From Amycolatopsis mediterranei (GTDB lineage Bacteria; Actinomycetota; Actinomycetes; Mycobacteriales; Pseudonocardiaceae): 64,000 nt of DNA. Under the pieces are notes generated by a model. The model did no database searches. It was not told where the DNA came from and was given only the letters and a program-made list of their open reading frames with translations. Every line of letters starts with the position of its first letter. The stretch's first letter is position 1. Below, in pieces: positions 8,062 to 15,293 of the stretch. Location of the stretch: the NCBI RefSeq assembly GCF_026017845.1, contig NZ_CP100416.1:9364366-9428365 (forward strand). Direction: 5' to 3'. The translations under genes and the position numbers were made by a program.

Positions 8062-8910
8062 TCAGGGCGCGACGCTCGCCTCCGCGTAGGCGTCCGCCGC
8101 GCTGAAGACGTCCTGGCCGTACGAGAGGGCCTGGTTGTAGAACAGGATCGCCCGCCACCAGCCCGCCGGGGTGCCAAGATCGTCGCCCCCGGAACACAGG
8201 AAACGCGCCGCCGTGAAGGCCGCGTCGTCGATGTTCTGCGGGTCCGGGGTGCCGCCGTCGCCGCTCGCGCGCTCCTGGTACTTCTTCCACGTCGACGGCA
8301 GGAACTGCATCGGGCCGATCGCGTGGTCCCACGACTTGTCGCCGTCGAGCTTGCCGCCGTCGCTGTCGCGCACCGCCGGGATGCCCGCCGAGCCGTCGAG
8401 CGGCGGCCCGACCACCGGCTTCGCCACCCGGCCGTCCGCGCCGATCGCCGCGAGGTCGAACTCCCCGCGCTCGTTCTCGACCCGGCCGATGCCCGCGAGC
8501 GTCGCCCACGAGAGGTGGCACGTCGGCTTCTGGCGCTGCATCCACATCTCCGCCCGCCCGTACGCCGACAGCGCGCGCACCGGGATGTGCGTCTTGTCCG
8601 CGACGCGGGCCGCCCACGCGTCGAGTTCGGCCCGGTCGGACACCTGCGGCCGGTCGACCGGCGCGGCGAGCCCGGCCCGCGGCGCCTCGGCGCCGGGCTG
8701 CGGACGCTGTTCGGGGATGGCGAGCGCCGGCTGGACCGGCGGCGACGCGGCCGGCGCGTCCGGGTTCCGGACACCGATGGTGACGACCAGGACCACGCCG
8801 GTGAGCACGAGCCCCACCGCGAGGGCCGCCCGGCCGAGATACCGCCGCGGCGGGCCACCCGAAGGAGGGGGTCCCGGAGGGGTGACGGTCGGCTGAGCGG
8901 TATCGGCCAC
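8062..8910 (-). CDS. membrane-anchored MltB-like lytic transglycosylase (short paralogue)
   Basis: A 282-residue paralogue of the product of 3032-4210, sharing a Cys-His/Trp-Ala-Gly-Ile-Gly-Arg stretch, the probable catalytic Glu145 in GIGRVENERGEFD, and the signature AIGPMQFLPSTWKKY. A Pro-rich cytoplasmic N-terminus and a membrane segment (about 28-47) precede an Ala/Pro linker and the catalytic domain; it lacks the long Thr/Pro tail. It lies on the mazG side of eno, the position of lpqU in M. tuberculosis, so it may be the LpqU counterpart, though it has a membrane anchor and no lipobox. The function would be trimming or remodelling of peptidoglycan. Confidence 0.85.
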   Translation of the reverse strand: MADTAQPTVTPPGPPPSGGPPRRYLGRAALAVGLVLTGVVLVVTIGVRNPDAPAASPPVQPALAIPEQRPQPGAEAPRAGLAAPVDRPQVSDRAELDAWAARVADKTHIPVRALSAYGRAEMWMQRQKPTCHLSWATLAGIGRVENERGEFDLAAIGADGRVAKPVVGPPLDGSAGIPAVRDSDGGKLDGDKSWDHAIGPMQFLPSTWKKYQERASGDGGTPDPQNIDDAAFTAARFLCSGGDDLGTPAGWWRAILFYNQALSYGQDVFSAADAYAEASVAP

Positions 8911-8950
8911 CCGAACAGGTTACGGAGGCACTCAAGAGGGGCCGTGCTAC

Positions 8951-9007
8951 TCCGGGGCTTCGCCCCGGGCCGGGGGCTCCCGCCACCCGGAACCCCCGAA
9001 AGACGTA
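8951..9007 (-). repeat. dispersed GC-rich hairpin element (copy A)
   Basis: Read on the minus strand this begins ACGTCTTTCGGGGGTTCC, continues with two G-run/C-run hairpins and ends in CGAAGCCCCGGA. A closely similar element lies inside the acyl-CoA synthetase gene at 47889-47954 in the same orientation relative to its gene. Here it is intergenic, upstream of the transglycosylase start. A second small hairpin, GGAGGGT-AAAA-ACCCTCC, follows at 9032-9049. Otherwise the 333-base gap 8911-9243 holds only the two iron boxes listed next. Confidence 0.7.
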
Positions 9008-9104
9008 CCTCGGCAGCCTGACCAGGCAAGCGGAGGGTAAAAACCCTCCCCCTGCCAGCGACATCACAAATTTTGTTACCGAGTCGACGCGCAGGCCCCT
9101 GACC

Positions 9105-9123
9105 TGCGGTTACCCTAACCTAA
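9105..9123. promoter_or_regulatory. IdeR/DtxR-like iron box 1
   Basis: The 19 bases TGCGGTTACCCTAACCTAA match 15 of 19 positions of the IdeR/DtxR consensus TTAGGTTAGGCTAACCTAA. The box lies about 120 bases upstream of efeU. Expected effect: iron-loaded IdeR represses the efeUOB operon. Confidence 0.7.
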
Positions 9124-9187
9124 CTTCGGCACCGAATCCCTTTTGCCCGATTACTCCGGCTCATGCGGGCGTACGCTCACTGGACTT

Positions 9188-9206
9188 ACAGGTGAGCCTT
9201 ACCTAA
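9188..9206. promoter_or_regulatory. IdeR/DtxR-like iron box 2
   Basis: The 19 bases ACAGGTGAGCCTTACCTAA match 14 of 19 consensus positions, with both AGGT and ACCT cores intact. It lies 37 bases before the efeU start codon, in the zone expected for promoter overlap. Confidence 0.7.
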
Positions 9207-9243
9207 AAACATCACGGAAGCAGAACTCAGGGAGGCGGAACCG

Positions 9244-10089
9244 GTGTTGTTTTCGAGCGCGCTGATCGGGCTGCGCGAAGGCCTGGAAGCCGCACTGGTC
9301 GTCAGCATCCTGGTGGCGTTCCTGGTCAAGACGGACCGGCGCCACGCGCTGCGCTGGGTGTGGCCGGGCGTCGGCGCCGCGGTGCTGCTGTCGATCGCCG
9401 TCGGCGCGGTCCTCACCTTCACGACCGCCCAGCTGACCTTCGAGCACCAGGAGCTGCTCGGCGGCAGCCTGTCGATCGTCGCCGTCGGGTTCGTCACCGC
9501 GATGATCTTCTGGATGCGCAAGGCGGCCAAGAGCATCGCCGCCGAGCTGCGCGGGAAGATGGACGACGCGCTGGACGTCGGCCCCGCGGCCGTGCTGCTG
9601 CTGTCGTTCCTCGCGGTCGGGCGCGAAGGGCTGGAGACCGCGGTGTTCTTCTACTCGACGGTCCAAGCCGCGCAGAAGGAGACCGTGCAGCCGCTGATCG
9701 GCTTCGCCGTCGGCATCGCGGCCGCGGTGGTGCTCGCGTACCTGCTCTACAAGGGCGCGGTGCGGTTCAACCTCTCCAAGTTCTTCACGATCACCGGCGT
9801 GCTGCTGGTGTTCGTCGCCGCGGGCGTGCTCGGCTACGGCCTGCACGACCTGCAGGAGGCCGCGTTCCTGCCCGGCATCCACACCCTCGCCTTCGACGCT
9901 TCGGCCACGCTGCCCGAGACGTCCTGGTACGGCGCGCTGCTGAAGGGCATCTTCAACTACTCGCAGCAGACGACCGTCCTGCAGGCCGTCGCCTGGGTCG
10001 CCTACGTCGGCGTCGTGCTGCCCCTCTTCCTCAAGCCCAGCAAGAAGACCGCGCCGGCGCCCGTCGCCGCGGCCGCCTCGAAGGAGTGA
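9244..10089 (+). CDS. efeU: ferrous iron permease EfeU (FTR1 family)
   Basis: A 281-residue polytopic membrane protein of the OFeT/FTR1 family, which imports iron oxidised by the extracytoplasmic EfeO/EfeB partners. The two iron-binding REGLE motifs are present as LIGLREGLEAALVV in helix 1 and VGREGLETAVFFY in helix 4. About seven membrane helices can be drawn. The start is a GTG at 9244, behind a strong GGGAGGCGG site. The gene heads a tight efeU-efeO-efeB operon (2-base gap, then a 4-base overlap) preceded by two iron boxes. Confidence 0.95.
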   Translation: MLFSSALIGLREGLEAALVVSILVAFLVKTDRRHALRWVWPGVGAAVLLSIAVGAVLTFTTAQLTFEHQELLGGSLSIVAVGFVTAMIFWMRKAAKSIAAELRGKMDDALDVGPAAVLLLSFLAVGREGLETAVFFYSTVQAAQKETVQPLIGFAVGIAAAVVLAYLLYKGAVRFNLSKFFTITGVLLVFVAAGVLGYGLHDLQEAAFLPGIHTLAFDASATLPETSWYGALLKGIFNYSQQTTVLQAVAWVAYVGVVLPLFLKPSKKTAPAPVAAAASKE

Positions 10090-10091
10090 CC

Positions 10092-11231
10092 GTGCGCAAG
10101 ACCCCCGCGCTGGCCGTACTGGCCGGCGCCGCCGTCCTGGTGACGCTGGCCGCGTGCGACAGCAAGAGCGACCCCGCGGGTGCCGCGGGCGACGGTGGCC
10201 CGATCAAGGTCTCGGCGTCCGACACCGCGTGCGAGGTCTCCGCGACCACGGCCAACGCGGGCAACCTGACCTTCGAGATCACCAACAAGGGCGCCAAGGT
10301 CACCGAGTTCTACCTCTACGCCGAGGGCGACCGGATCATGGGCGAGGTCGAGAACATCGCACCCGGGCTGAACCGGCGGCTGATCGTCGAGGTCGCCGAC
10401 GCCGGCAAGTACCAGACCGCGTGCAAGCCCGGCATGTCCGGCACCGGCATCCGCGGCGACTTCACGGTCACCGGCGGCGTCGCGAAGCAGAACGACAGCA
10501 ACGCCCAGAAGGCCCAGGCCACCAAGAGCTACGCCGACTACATCGCGAACAACACCTCCGCGCTGCAGGACGAGACGGGCAAGTTCGCCGACCTCGTCAA
10601 GGCGGGCAAGGTCGACGAGGCGAAGGCCGCCTACGCGCGCACCCGCGTCTACTACGAGCGGATCGAGCCGGTGGCCGAGAAGTTCGGCGACCTCGACCCG
10701 GCCATCGACGTCCGCGAGGCCGACCTCGAGCCGAACCAGCAGTTCACCGGCTTCCACCGGCTGGAGAAGGACCTGTTCAAGACCGGCCTGCAGGCCGACA
10801 GCGGCCAGATCGCCGACAAGCTGGTGACCGACGTCAAGGACCTGGTCGCCAAGACGAAGACGCTCGAGCTGTCCGCTTTGGACCTCGCGAACGGCGCGAA
10901 GGGCCTGCTCGACGAGGTCGCGACCGGCAAGATCACCGGCGAGGAAGAGGCCTTCTCGCACACCGACGTCTGGGACTTCCAGGCCAATGTGGACGGTTCG
11001 AAGGGCGCGATCACCGCGCTGCGACCGGTCCTGCAGGCCAAGGATCCGGCGCTGGTGTCCACTCTGGACAAGGAGTTCGCGAACGTGCAGGGGCTGCTCG
11101 ACAAGCAGCGCGCCGGTGACGGCTTCAAGTCCTACACCGAGCTTTCCCAGGACCAGGTCAAGGAGTTCGCCTCGGCCGTCGACGCGCTGAGCGAACCGCT
11201 GAGCAAGGTTGCGGAGGTCGTCTCCAAGTGA
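10092..11231 (+). CDS. efeO: iron uptake lipoprotein EfeO (cupredoxin plus M75 domain)
   Basis: A 379-residue extracytoplasmic component of the EfeUOB system. A lipoprotein signal ends in LAAC (Cys22). A cupredoxin-like domain follows (about 35-125), then an imelysin-like M75 domain (about 135-379) carrying the family HxxE metal motif as GFHRLEKDLF. EfeO is thought to bind and help oxidise or pass ferrous iron to EfeU. Start GTG at 10092 follows AAGGAG; an in-frame GTG at 10086 overlapping the efeU stop is possible. The stop codon overlaps the efeB start. Confidence 0.93.
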   Translation: MRKTPALAVLAGAAVLVTLAACDSKSDPAGAAGDGGPIKVSASDTACEVSATTANAGNLTFEITNKGAKVTEFYLYAEGDRIMGEVENIAPGLNRRLIVEVADAGKYQTACKPGMSGTGIRGDFTVTGGVAKQNDSNAQKAQATKSYADYIANNTSALQDETGKFADLVKAGKVDEAKAAYARTRVYYERIEPVAEKFGDLDPAIDVREADLEPNQQFTGFHRLEKDLFKTGLQADSGQIADKLVTDVKDLVAKTKTLELSALDLANGAKGLLDEVATGKITGEEEAFSHTDVWDFQANVDGSKGAITALRPVLQAKDPALVSTLDKEFANVQGLLDKQRAGDGFKSYTELSQDQVKEFASAVDALSEPLSKVAEVVSK

Positions 11232-12502
11232 CGTCGGCAGAGGGCAGTCGAGCGGAGGGCACCCGCGTCTCGCGGCGGAAGCTCTTCGGCCTGGCGGGCG
11301 CGGGGGTCGCGCTCGCCGGGGCCGGGGCCGCCGCCGGCATCGGGATCGACAAGGCGACGAGCGGCAACGCCGAGGCGTCGACGAACACCGTCGACTTCCA
11401 CGGCGAGCACCAGGCCGGGATCGTCACGCCGGCGCAGGCCAACCTGCACTTCGCGGCCCTCGACGTCACGACGAAGGACCGCGAGAAGCTGCGGCAGCTG
11501 CTCAAGACGTGGACCGACGCCGCCCGCCGGATGACGGCGGGCCAGGAGGTCGTCGCGAACGGCGCGGTGGGCAACGGCGCGTACGCCCCGCCCGGCGACA
11601 CCGGCGAGGCGCTCGACCTGCCGCCCTCGAACCTGACGCTGACCATCGGGTTCGGGCCGTCGCTGTTCGACGGCCGGTTCGGCCTGGCGGGCAAGCGGCC
11701 GCCGCAGCTGATCGACCTGCCGCTGTTCCCGAAGGACAAGCTCGACCCGGCCCGCAGCGGCGGCGACCTGTGCATCCAGGCCTGCGCGGACGACCCGCAG
11801 GTGGCGGTGCACGCGGTCCGCAACCTGGTGCGACTCGGCTTCGGCGTCACCGAGGTCCGCTGGTCGCAGCTCGGCTTCGGCCGCAGCTCGTCGACCTCGC
11901 GCGAGCAGCAGACACCCCGGAACCTGTTCGGGTTCAAGGACGGCACGAACAACATCAAGGCCGAGGAACCCGACGTGCTGGGCGACCAGGTGTGGGCCAC
12001 CGCGGCCGACGGCCCGGCCTGGATGGCGGGCGGCTCGTACCTGGTGGCGCGCCGGATCCGGATGCACATCGAGACGTGGGACCGCGAAACCCTCGACGGC
12101 CAGGAGAAGATCATCGGCCGCACGAAGGGCTCCGGCGCCCCGCTGGGCCAGACCGCGGAGTTCGACGAGCTCGACCTCGACGTCGGCGGCGCGGGCGGCG
12201 AGAAGGTGATCCCGGAGGACGCGCACGTCCGGCTGGCCTCCCACCAGGCGCTCAACGGCGTCCGGATCCTGCGCCGCGGCTACAACTTCGTCGACGGCTC
12301 CGACGGCGTCGGGCACCTCGAAGCGGGGTTGTTCTTCCTGGCGTTCAACCGCGACACCCGGAAGCAGTACGTGCCGATGCAGCAGGCGCTGTCGTCGAAG
12401 GACGCGATGATGGAGTACGTCCAGCACACCGGCTCCGCGCACTTCGCGGTCCCGCCGGGGGTGACCCGCGAGTCGAGCTGGGCGGACGCGCTGTTCTCCT
12501 GA
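11228..12502 (+). CDS. efeB: Tat-exported DyP-type heme peroxidase EfeB
   Basis: A 424-residue dye-decolorising-type peroxidase, third component of EfeUOB. A twin-arginine signal is seen as SRRKLFGLAGAG, followed by an Ala/Gly-rich hydrophobic core, so the heme-loaded enzyme should be exported folded by the Tat system. The DyP fingerprint GxxDG is present as GFKDGTNNIKAEEP (catalytic Asp). The region around ASHQALNGVRILRRGYNF holds the probable proximal heme His. Translation is coupled to efeO through a GTGA overlap. Proposed role: oxidation of ferrous iron, or release of iron from heme; the literature on this differs. Confidence 0.94.
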   Translation: MTSAEGSRAEGTRVSRRKLFGLAGAGVALAGAGAAAGIGIDKATSGNAEASTNTVDFHGEHQAGIVTPAQANLHFAALDVTTKDREKLRQLLKTWTDAARRMTAGQEVVANGAVGNGAYAPPGDTGEALDLPPSNLTLTIGFGPSLFDGRFGLAGKRPPQLIDLPLFPKDKLDPARSGGDLCIQACADDPQVAVHAVRNLVRLGFGVTEVRWSQLGFGRSSSTSREQQTPRNLFGFKDGTNNIKAEEPDVLGDQVWATAADGPAWMAGGSYLVARRIRMHIETWDRETLDGQEKIIGRTKGSGAPLGQTAEFDELDLDVGGAGGEKVIPEDAHVRLASHQALNGVRILRRGYNFVDGSDGVGHLEAGLFFLAFNRDTRKQYVPMQQALSSKDAMMEYVQHTGSAHFAVPPGVTRESSWADALFS

Positions 12503-12508
12503 CCCCGG

Positions 12509-12550
12509 TTGCCTAAAGCCTTTAGGTTGAGCTAGCCTGGCTTTAGGCAA
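12509..12550. promoter_or_regulatory. operator/promoter of the TetR gene: three CCTAAAG half-sites
   Basis: TTGCCTAAAGCC (12509-12520) is the exact reverse complement of GGCTTTAGGCAA (12539-12550). A third half-site makes the internal palindrome CCTAAAGCCTTTAGG at 12512-12526. The right arm ends 14 bases before the TetR start codon, so this is very probably the autoregulatory operator. Confidence 0.75.
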
Positions 12551-12564
12551 CAGGGAGAAGGTTC

Positions 12565-13134
12565 ATGGTTCGGGCAGGATTGACCACGGAACGCGTGGTG
12601 CGCGCCGGCGCGGAGCTGGCCGACGAGGCGGGCTTCGCCGCGGTGACGCCGTCGGAGCTGGCCCGGCGGCTCGGCGTCCAGGTCGCCAGCCTGTATTCGC
12701 ACGTCAAGAACGCGCACGAGCTGCGGACGAAGGTCGCGCTGCTGGCGCTGGCCGAGCTCGCCGACCGGGCCGCCGCCGCGCTCGCGGGCCGGGCCGGGCG
12801 GGACGCGCTCGTCGCCTTCGCCGACGTCTACCGCGACTACGCCCGCGAGCACCCCGGCCGGTACGCCGCCGCACAGCTGCGGCTCGATCCGGAGACCGCC
12901 GCCGCGAGCGCCGGGCCCCGGCACGCCGAGATGATGCGCGCGATCCTCCGCGGCTACGACCTGACCGGGCCCGACGAGACGCACGCCGTTCGGTTGCTGG
13001 GCAGCGTCTTCCTCGGGTTCGTCAGCCTCGAAACCCAGGGCGGGTTCGACCACAGCTCGCCCGCCGCGCCCGAGAGCTGGGCCCGCATCCTCGACGTCCT
13101 CGATTCCCTCCTGCGTGATTGGCCACGATCGTGA
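12565..13134 (+). CDS. TetR-family transcriptional regulator
   Basis: A 189-residue regulator. The N-terminal helix-turn-helix (about 8-55) has the typical pattern SELARRLGVQVASLYSHVKN. The C-terminal ligand-binding half resembles the WHG-type TetR_C domain, with AFADVYRDYAREHPGRYAA and LLGSVFLGFVSLETQGGF. The gene follows a clear palindromic operator and its stop overlaps the start of the SGNH hydrolase gene by a GTGA junction, so the hydrolase is the likely co-regulated target. Ligand unknown. Confidence 0.9.
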   Translation: MVRAGLTTERVVRAGAELADEAGFAAVTPSELARRLGVQVASLYSHVKNAHELRTKVALLALAELADRAAAALAGRAGRDALVAFADVYRDYAREHPGRYAAAQLRLDPETAAASAGPRHAEMMRAILRGYDLTGPDETHAVRLLGSVFLGFVSLETQGGFDHSSPAAPESWARILDVLDSLLRDWPRS

Positions 13135-14264
13135 TCGACACCCCCCTGACCGCGGAACTCGTCCGCGGCGCCCTCGAACTCGAACGCACCGAGCGCGGCC
13201 TGGTGCCGCACCGGCTGCCGGCTCGCGCGCGGGCGCAGAACACCGACCCGCGGCTCGCGATGGCCGAGGCGCAGCCCGCGGGCGTCCGGCTGCGGTTCCG
13301 GACCCGGGCGGACGTCGTCGAGCTGGCGACGCTGCCGACCAAGCAGGTCTACGCCGGCGCCCCGCCGCGGCCGGACGGCGTGTACGACCTGGTGATCGAC
13401 GGCTCGTTGGCCGCCCAGGCGAGTGTGACCGGCGGCAACACCCTGAACGTCGACATGGCGACCGGGGCGTCGTCGCTGACCGCGGGGCCGCCCGGTGTCG
13501 TCCGGTTCGCCGGGCTGGGCGGGCAGCCCAAGGACGTCGAGCTCTGGCTGCCGCACAACGAGCTCACCGAGCTCGTCGCCCTGCGCACCGACGCGCCGGT
13601 CGAGCCCGTGCCGCTCGGCCGGGTGTGGCTGCACCACGGCAGCTCGATCAGCCACGGTTCGAACGCGGCGAGCCCCGCGACGACGTGGCCCGCGCTCGCC
13701 GCCGCCGCGGCCGGCGTCGAGCTGGTCAACCTCGGCTTCAGCGGCAACGCGCTGCTCGACCCGTTCACCGCGCGGGCGCTGCGCGACACGCCCGCCGACC
13801 TGATCAGCGTCAAGCTGGGGATCAACGTGGTCAACGCGGACCTGATGCGCCTGCGCGCGTTCGGGCCCGCGGTGCACGGCTTCCTCGACACGATCCGCGA
13901 CGGCCACCCGGACACCCCGCTCGTGGTCGTCTCGCCGCTGTACTGCCCGATTCACGAGCAGACACCCGGGCCGGGCGACTTCGACCACGAGGCACTGGCC
14001 GCCGGCGAAGTCCGGTTCCGCGCGACCGGCGACCCGGCCGAGCGGGCGGCGGGCAAGCTGACGCTGGAGGTCATCCGCGCCGAGCTGGCCCGGATCGTGA
14101 CGCAGCGGCAGGCCGCGGACCCGCACTTGACCTACCTGGACGGCCTTTCGCTGTACGGCTCGGAGGACTTCGCGGAATTACCGCTGCCGGACGACCTCCA
14201 CCCGTGCCCGGCGGCCCACCGCCGGATCGGCGCGCGGTTCGCCTCGCTGGTCCTCGAAGCTTGA
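13131..14264 (+). CDS. SGNH/GDSL-family hydrolase
   Basis: A 377-residue predicted esterase or lipase. The N-terminal ~160 residues form a beta-rich jelly-roll-like region; the SGNH domain follows. The nucleophile block is HHGSSISHG, the Gly block is in NLGFSGNALLDPF, the Asn block in LGINVVNADLMRL, and the Asp-x-x-His end is PDDLHPCPAAHRRIG. Start is taken as GTG 13131, which overlaps the TetR stop; a TTG at 13119 is also in frame. No signal peptide, so the enzyme should be cytoplasmic. Substrate unknown. Confidence 0.82.
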   Translation: MIDTPLTAELVRGALELERTERGLVPHRLPARARAQNTDPRLAMAEAQPAGVRLRFRTRADVVELATLPTKQVYAGAPPRPDGVYDLVIDGSLAAQASVTGGNTLNVDMATGASSLTAGPPGVVRFAGLGGQPKDVELWLPHNELTELVALRTDAPVEPVPLGRVWLHHGSSISHGSNAASPATTWPALAAAAAGVELVNLGFSGNALLDPFTARALRDTPADLISVKLGINVVNADLMRLRAFGPAVHGFLDTIRDGHPDTPLVVVSPLYCPIHEQTPGPGDFDHEALAAGEVRFRATGDPAERAAGKLTLEVIRAELARIVTQRQAADPHLTYLDGLSLYGSEDFAELPLPDDLHPCPAAHRRIGARFASLVLEA

Positions 14265-14283
14265 CTTCAAGGGAGCTTGAAGT
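14264..14283 (+). terminator. 8-bp inverted repeat after hydrolase gene
   Basis: ACTTCAAG (14264-14271) and CTTGAAGT (14276-14283) are exact reverse complements around four bases. The left arm begins at the last base of the hydrolase stop codon, and the right arm reaches the ribosome site of the next gene. It could be a weak terminator or an operator. Confidence 0.4.
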
Positions 14284-14297
14284 TGGAGGCTTCGGGC

Positions 14298-14708
14298 ATG
14301 TTCACCGAAGCAGAACTCGCCTACCTCGCCGCCCAGCGGCTGGGCCGGCTGGCGACCCAGCAGCCGGACGGCACCCTCCAGGCCAACCCGGTCGGCTTCC
14401 GCTACAACCCGGACGAGCAGACCATCGACGTCACCGGGCACAACCTGCGGAAAAGCAAGAAGTTCCGCAACATCGCCACGCACGACCGGGTGGCGTTCGT
14501 CGTCGACGACCTCCCGTCGACGAACCCGTGGCGGGTGCGGTGCCTGGAGATCCGCGGCCGGGCGGAGGCCCTGGTGGGCGTGAACCTGCCGGACAACCAC
14601 TTCGACGACGCGGTGATCCGGATCCACCCGGAACGCATCCTCGCCTTCGGCGTCGAAGATTGGGACCGGGAGCCTCTGGAGGTGGAGACGAACATCCGCA
14701 ACGTGTGA
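14298..14708 (+). CDS. PPOX-class (split beta-barrel) flavin/F420-dependent protein
   Basis: A 136-residue protein of the pyridoxine 5-phosphate oxidase-like split-barrel fold, of the kind annotated in actinomycetes as PPOX class F420-dependent oxidoreductase. Fold landmarks are LAAQRLGRLATQQPDGT near the start, VGFRYNPDEQTIDV, the basic HNLRKSKKFRNI stretch, and CLEIRGRAEAL. The ATG at 14298 follows GGAGG at good spacing, so I prefer it to the upstream TTG codons. Cofactor (FMN or F420) and substrate are not determined. Confidence 0.8.
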   Translation: MFTEAELAYLAAQRLGRLATQQPDGTLQANPVGFRYNPDEQTIDVTGHNLRKSKKFRNIATHDRVAFVVDDLPSTNPWRVRCLEIRGRAEALVGVNLPDNHFDDAVIRIHPERILAFGVEDWDREPLEVETNIRNV

Positions 14709-14729
14709 TCGCTGCCCGGGGCGCTACGG

Positions 14730-15293
14730 CTAGCGGCGACCGCCCCAAGTGGTGTACACCGCTGCTCCCGTGACCGCCAGGATCACCGCCGTCCAGGTGG
14801 CCGCCGGGGTCTGCGCGGGTTGCAGGAGCCAGGTCAGGACCCGGCTCGGCGCCGACTCGTCGTGGGGGACGAACGGGCTGACCGCGGACCAGGCCAGCGG
14901 GAGCGTCCAGCCGAACTGGCCGCCCGCGATCGTGGCCGCGAGGCCGGCCAAGCCCGCCAGACCGGCCGCGTCGCGCACGATGATCGACGCGGCGACCGCC
15001 GACGAGCCCAGCTCCTGCACCCCCAGCACCACCACCCCGGCCCCGATCGCGATCAGCGCCAGGTGAGCGAACCGCCGGGCCGGCCACGGCAGGGCGGCAG
15101 TCCGGTCGAGGTCGGGGTCCTGGCCGCTGAGCCCGATCGCCGCCACCGCGACCGCCGTGGTCAGCGCCAGCGCGACGAGCATCGTGTTCCAGGAGTCCCG
15201 GCCCAGGAACCAGACCCCGCAGGTCGCCACCAGCAGGGCCCCGAACGCCGCCGGCAGCTGCCGCGAGCGGGCGTACAGCGCCGCCCACCTCAT
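14730..15293 (-). CDS. integral membrane protein of the ABC/ECF operon
   Basis: A 187-residue protein with about four to five hydrophobic segments, for example FGALLVATCGVWFL, MLVALALTTAVAVAAIGL and TWTAVILAVTGAAVYTTW. I do not recognise a family. It is the last gene of the sigma / anti-sigma / ABC operon; its ATG overlaps the end of the permease gene by 4 bases. It may be an additional membrane subunit of the transporter. Confidence 0.75.
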   Translation of the reverse strand: MRWAALYARSRQLPAAFGALLVATCGVWFLGRDSWNTMLVALALTTAVAVAAIGLSGQDPDLDRTAALPWPARRFAHLALIAIGAGVVVLGVQELGSSAVAASIIVRDAAGLAGLAGLAATIAGGQFGWTLPLAWSAVSPFVPHDESAPSRVLTWLLQPAQTPAATWTAVILAVTGAAVYTTWGGRR

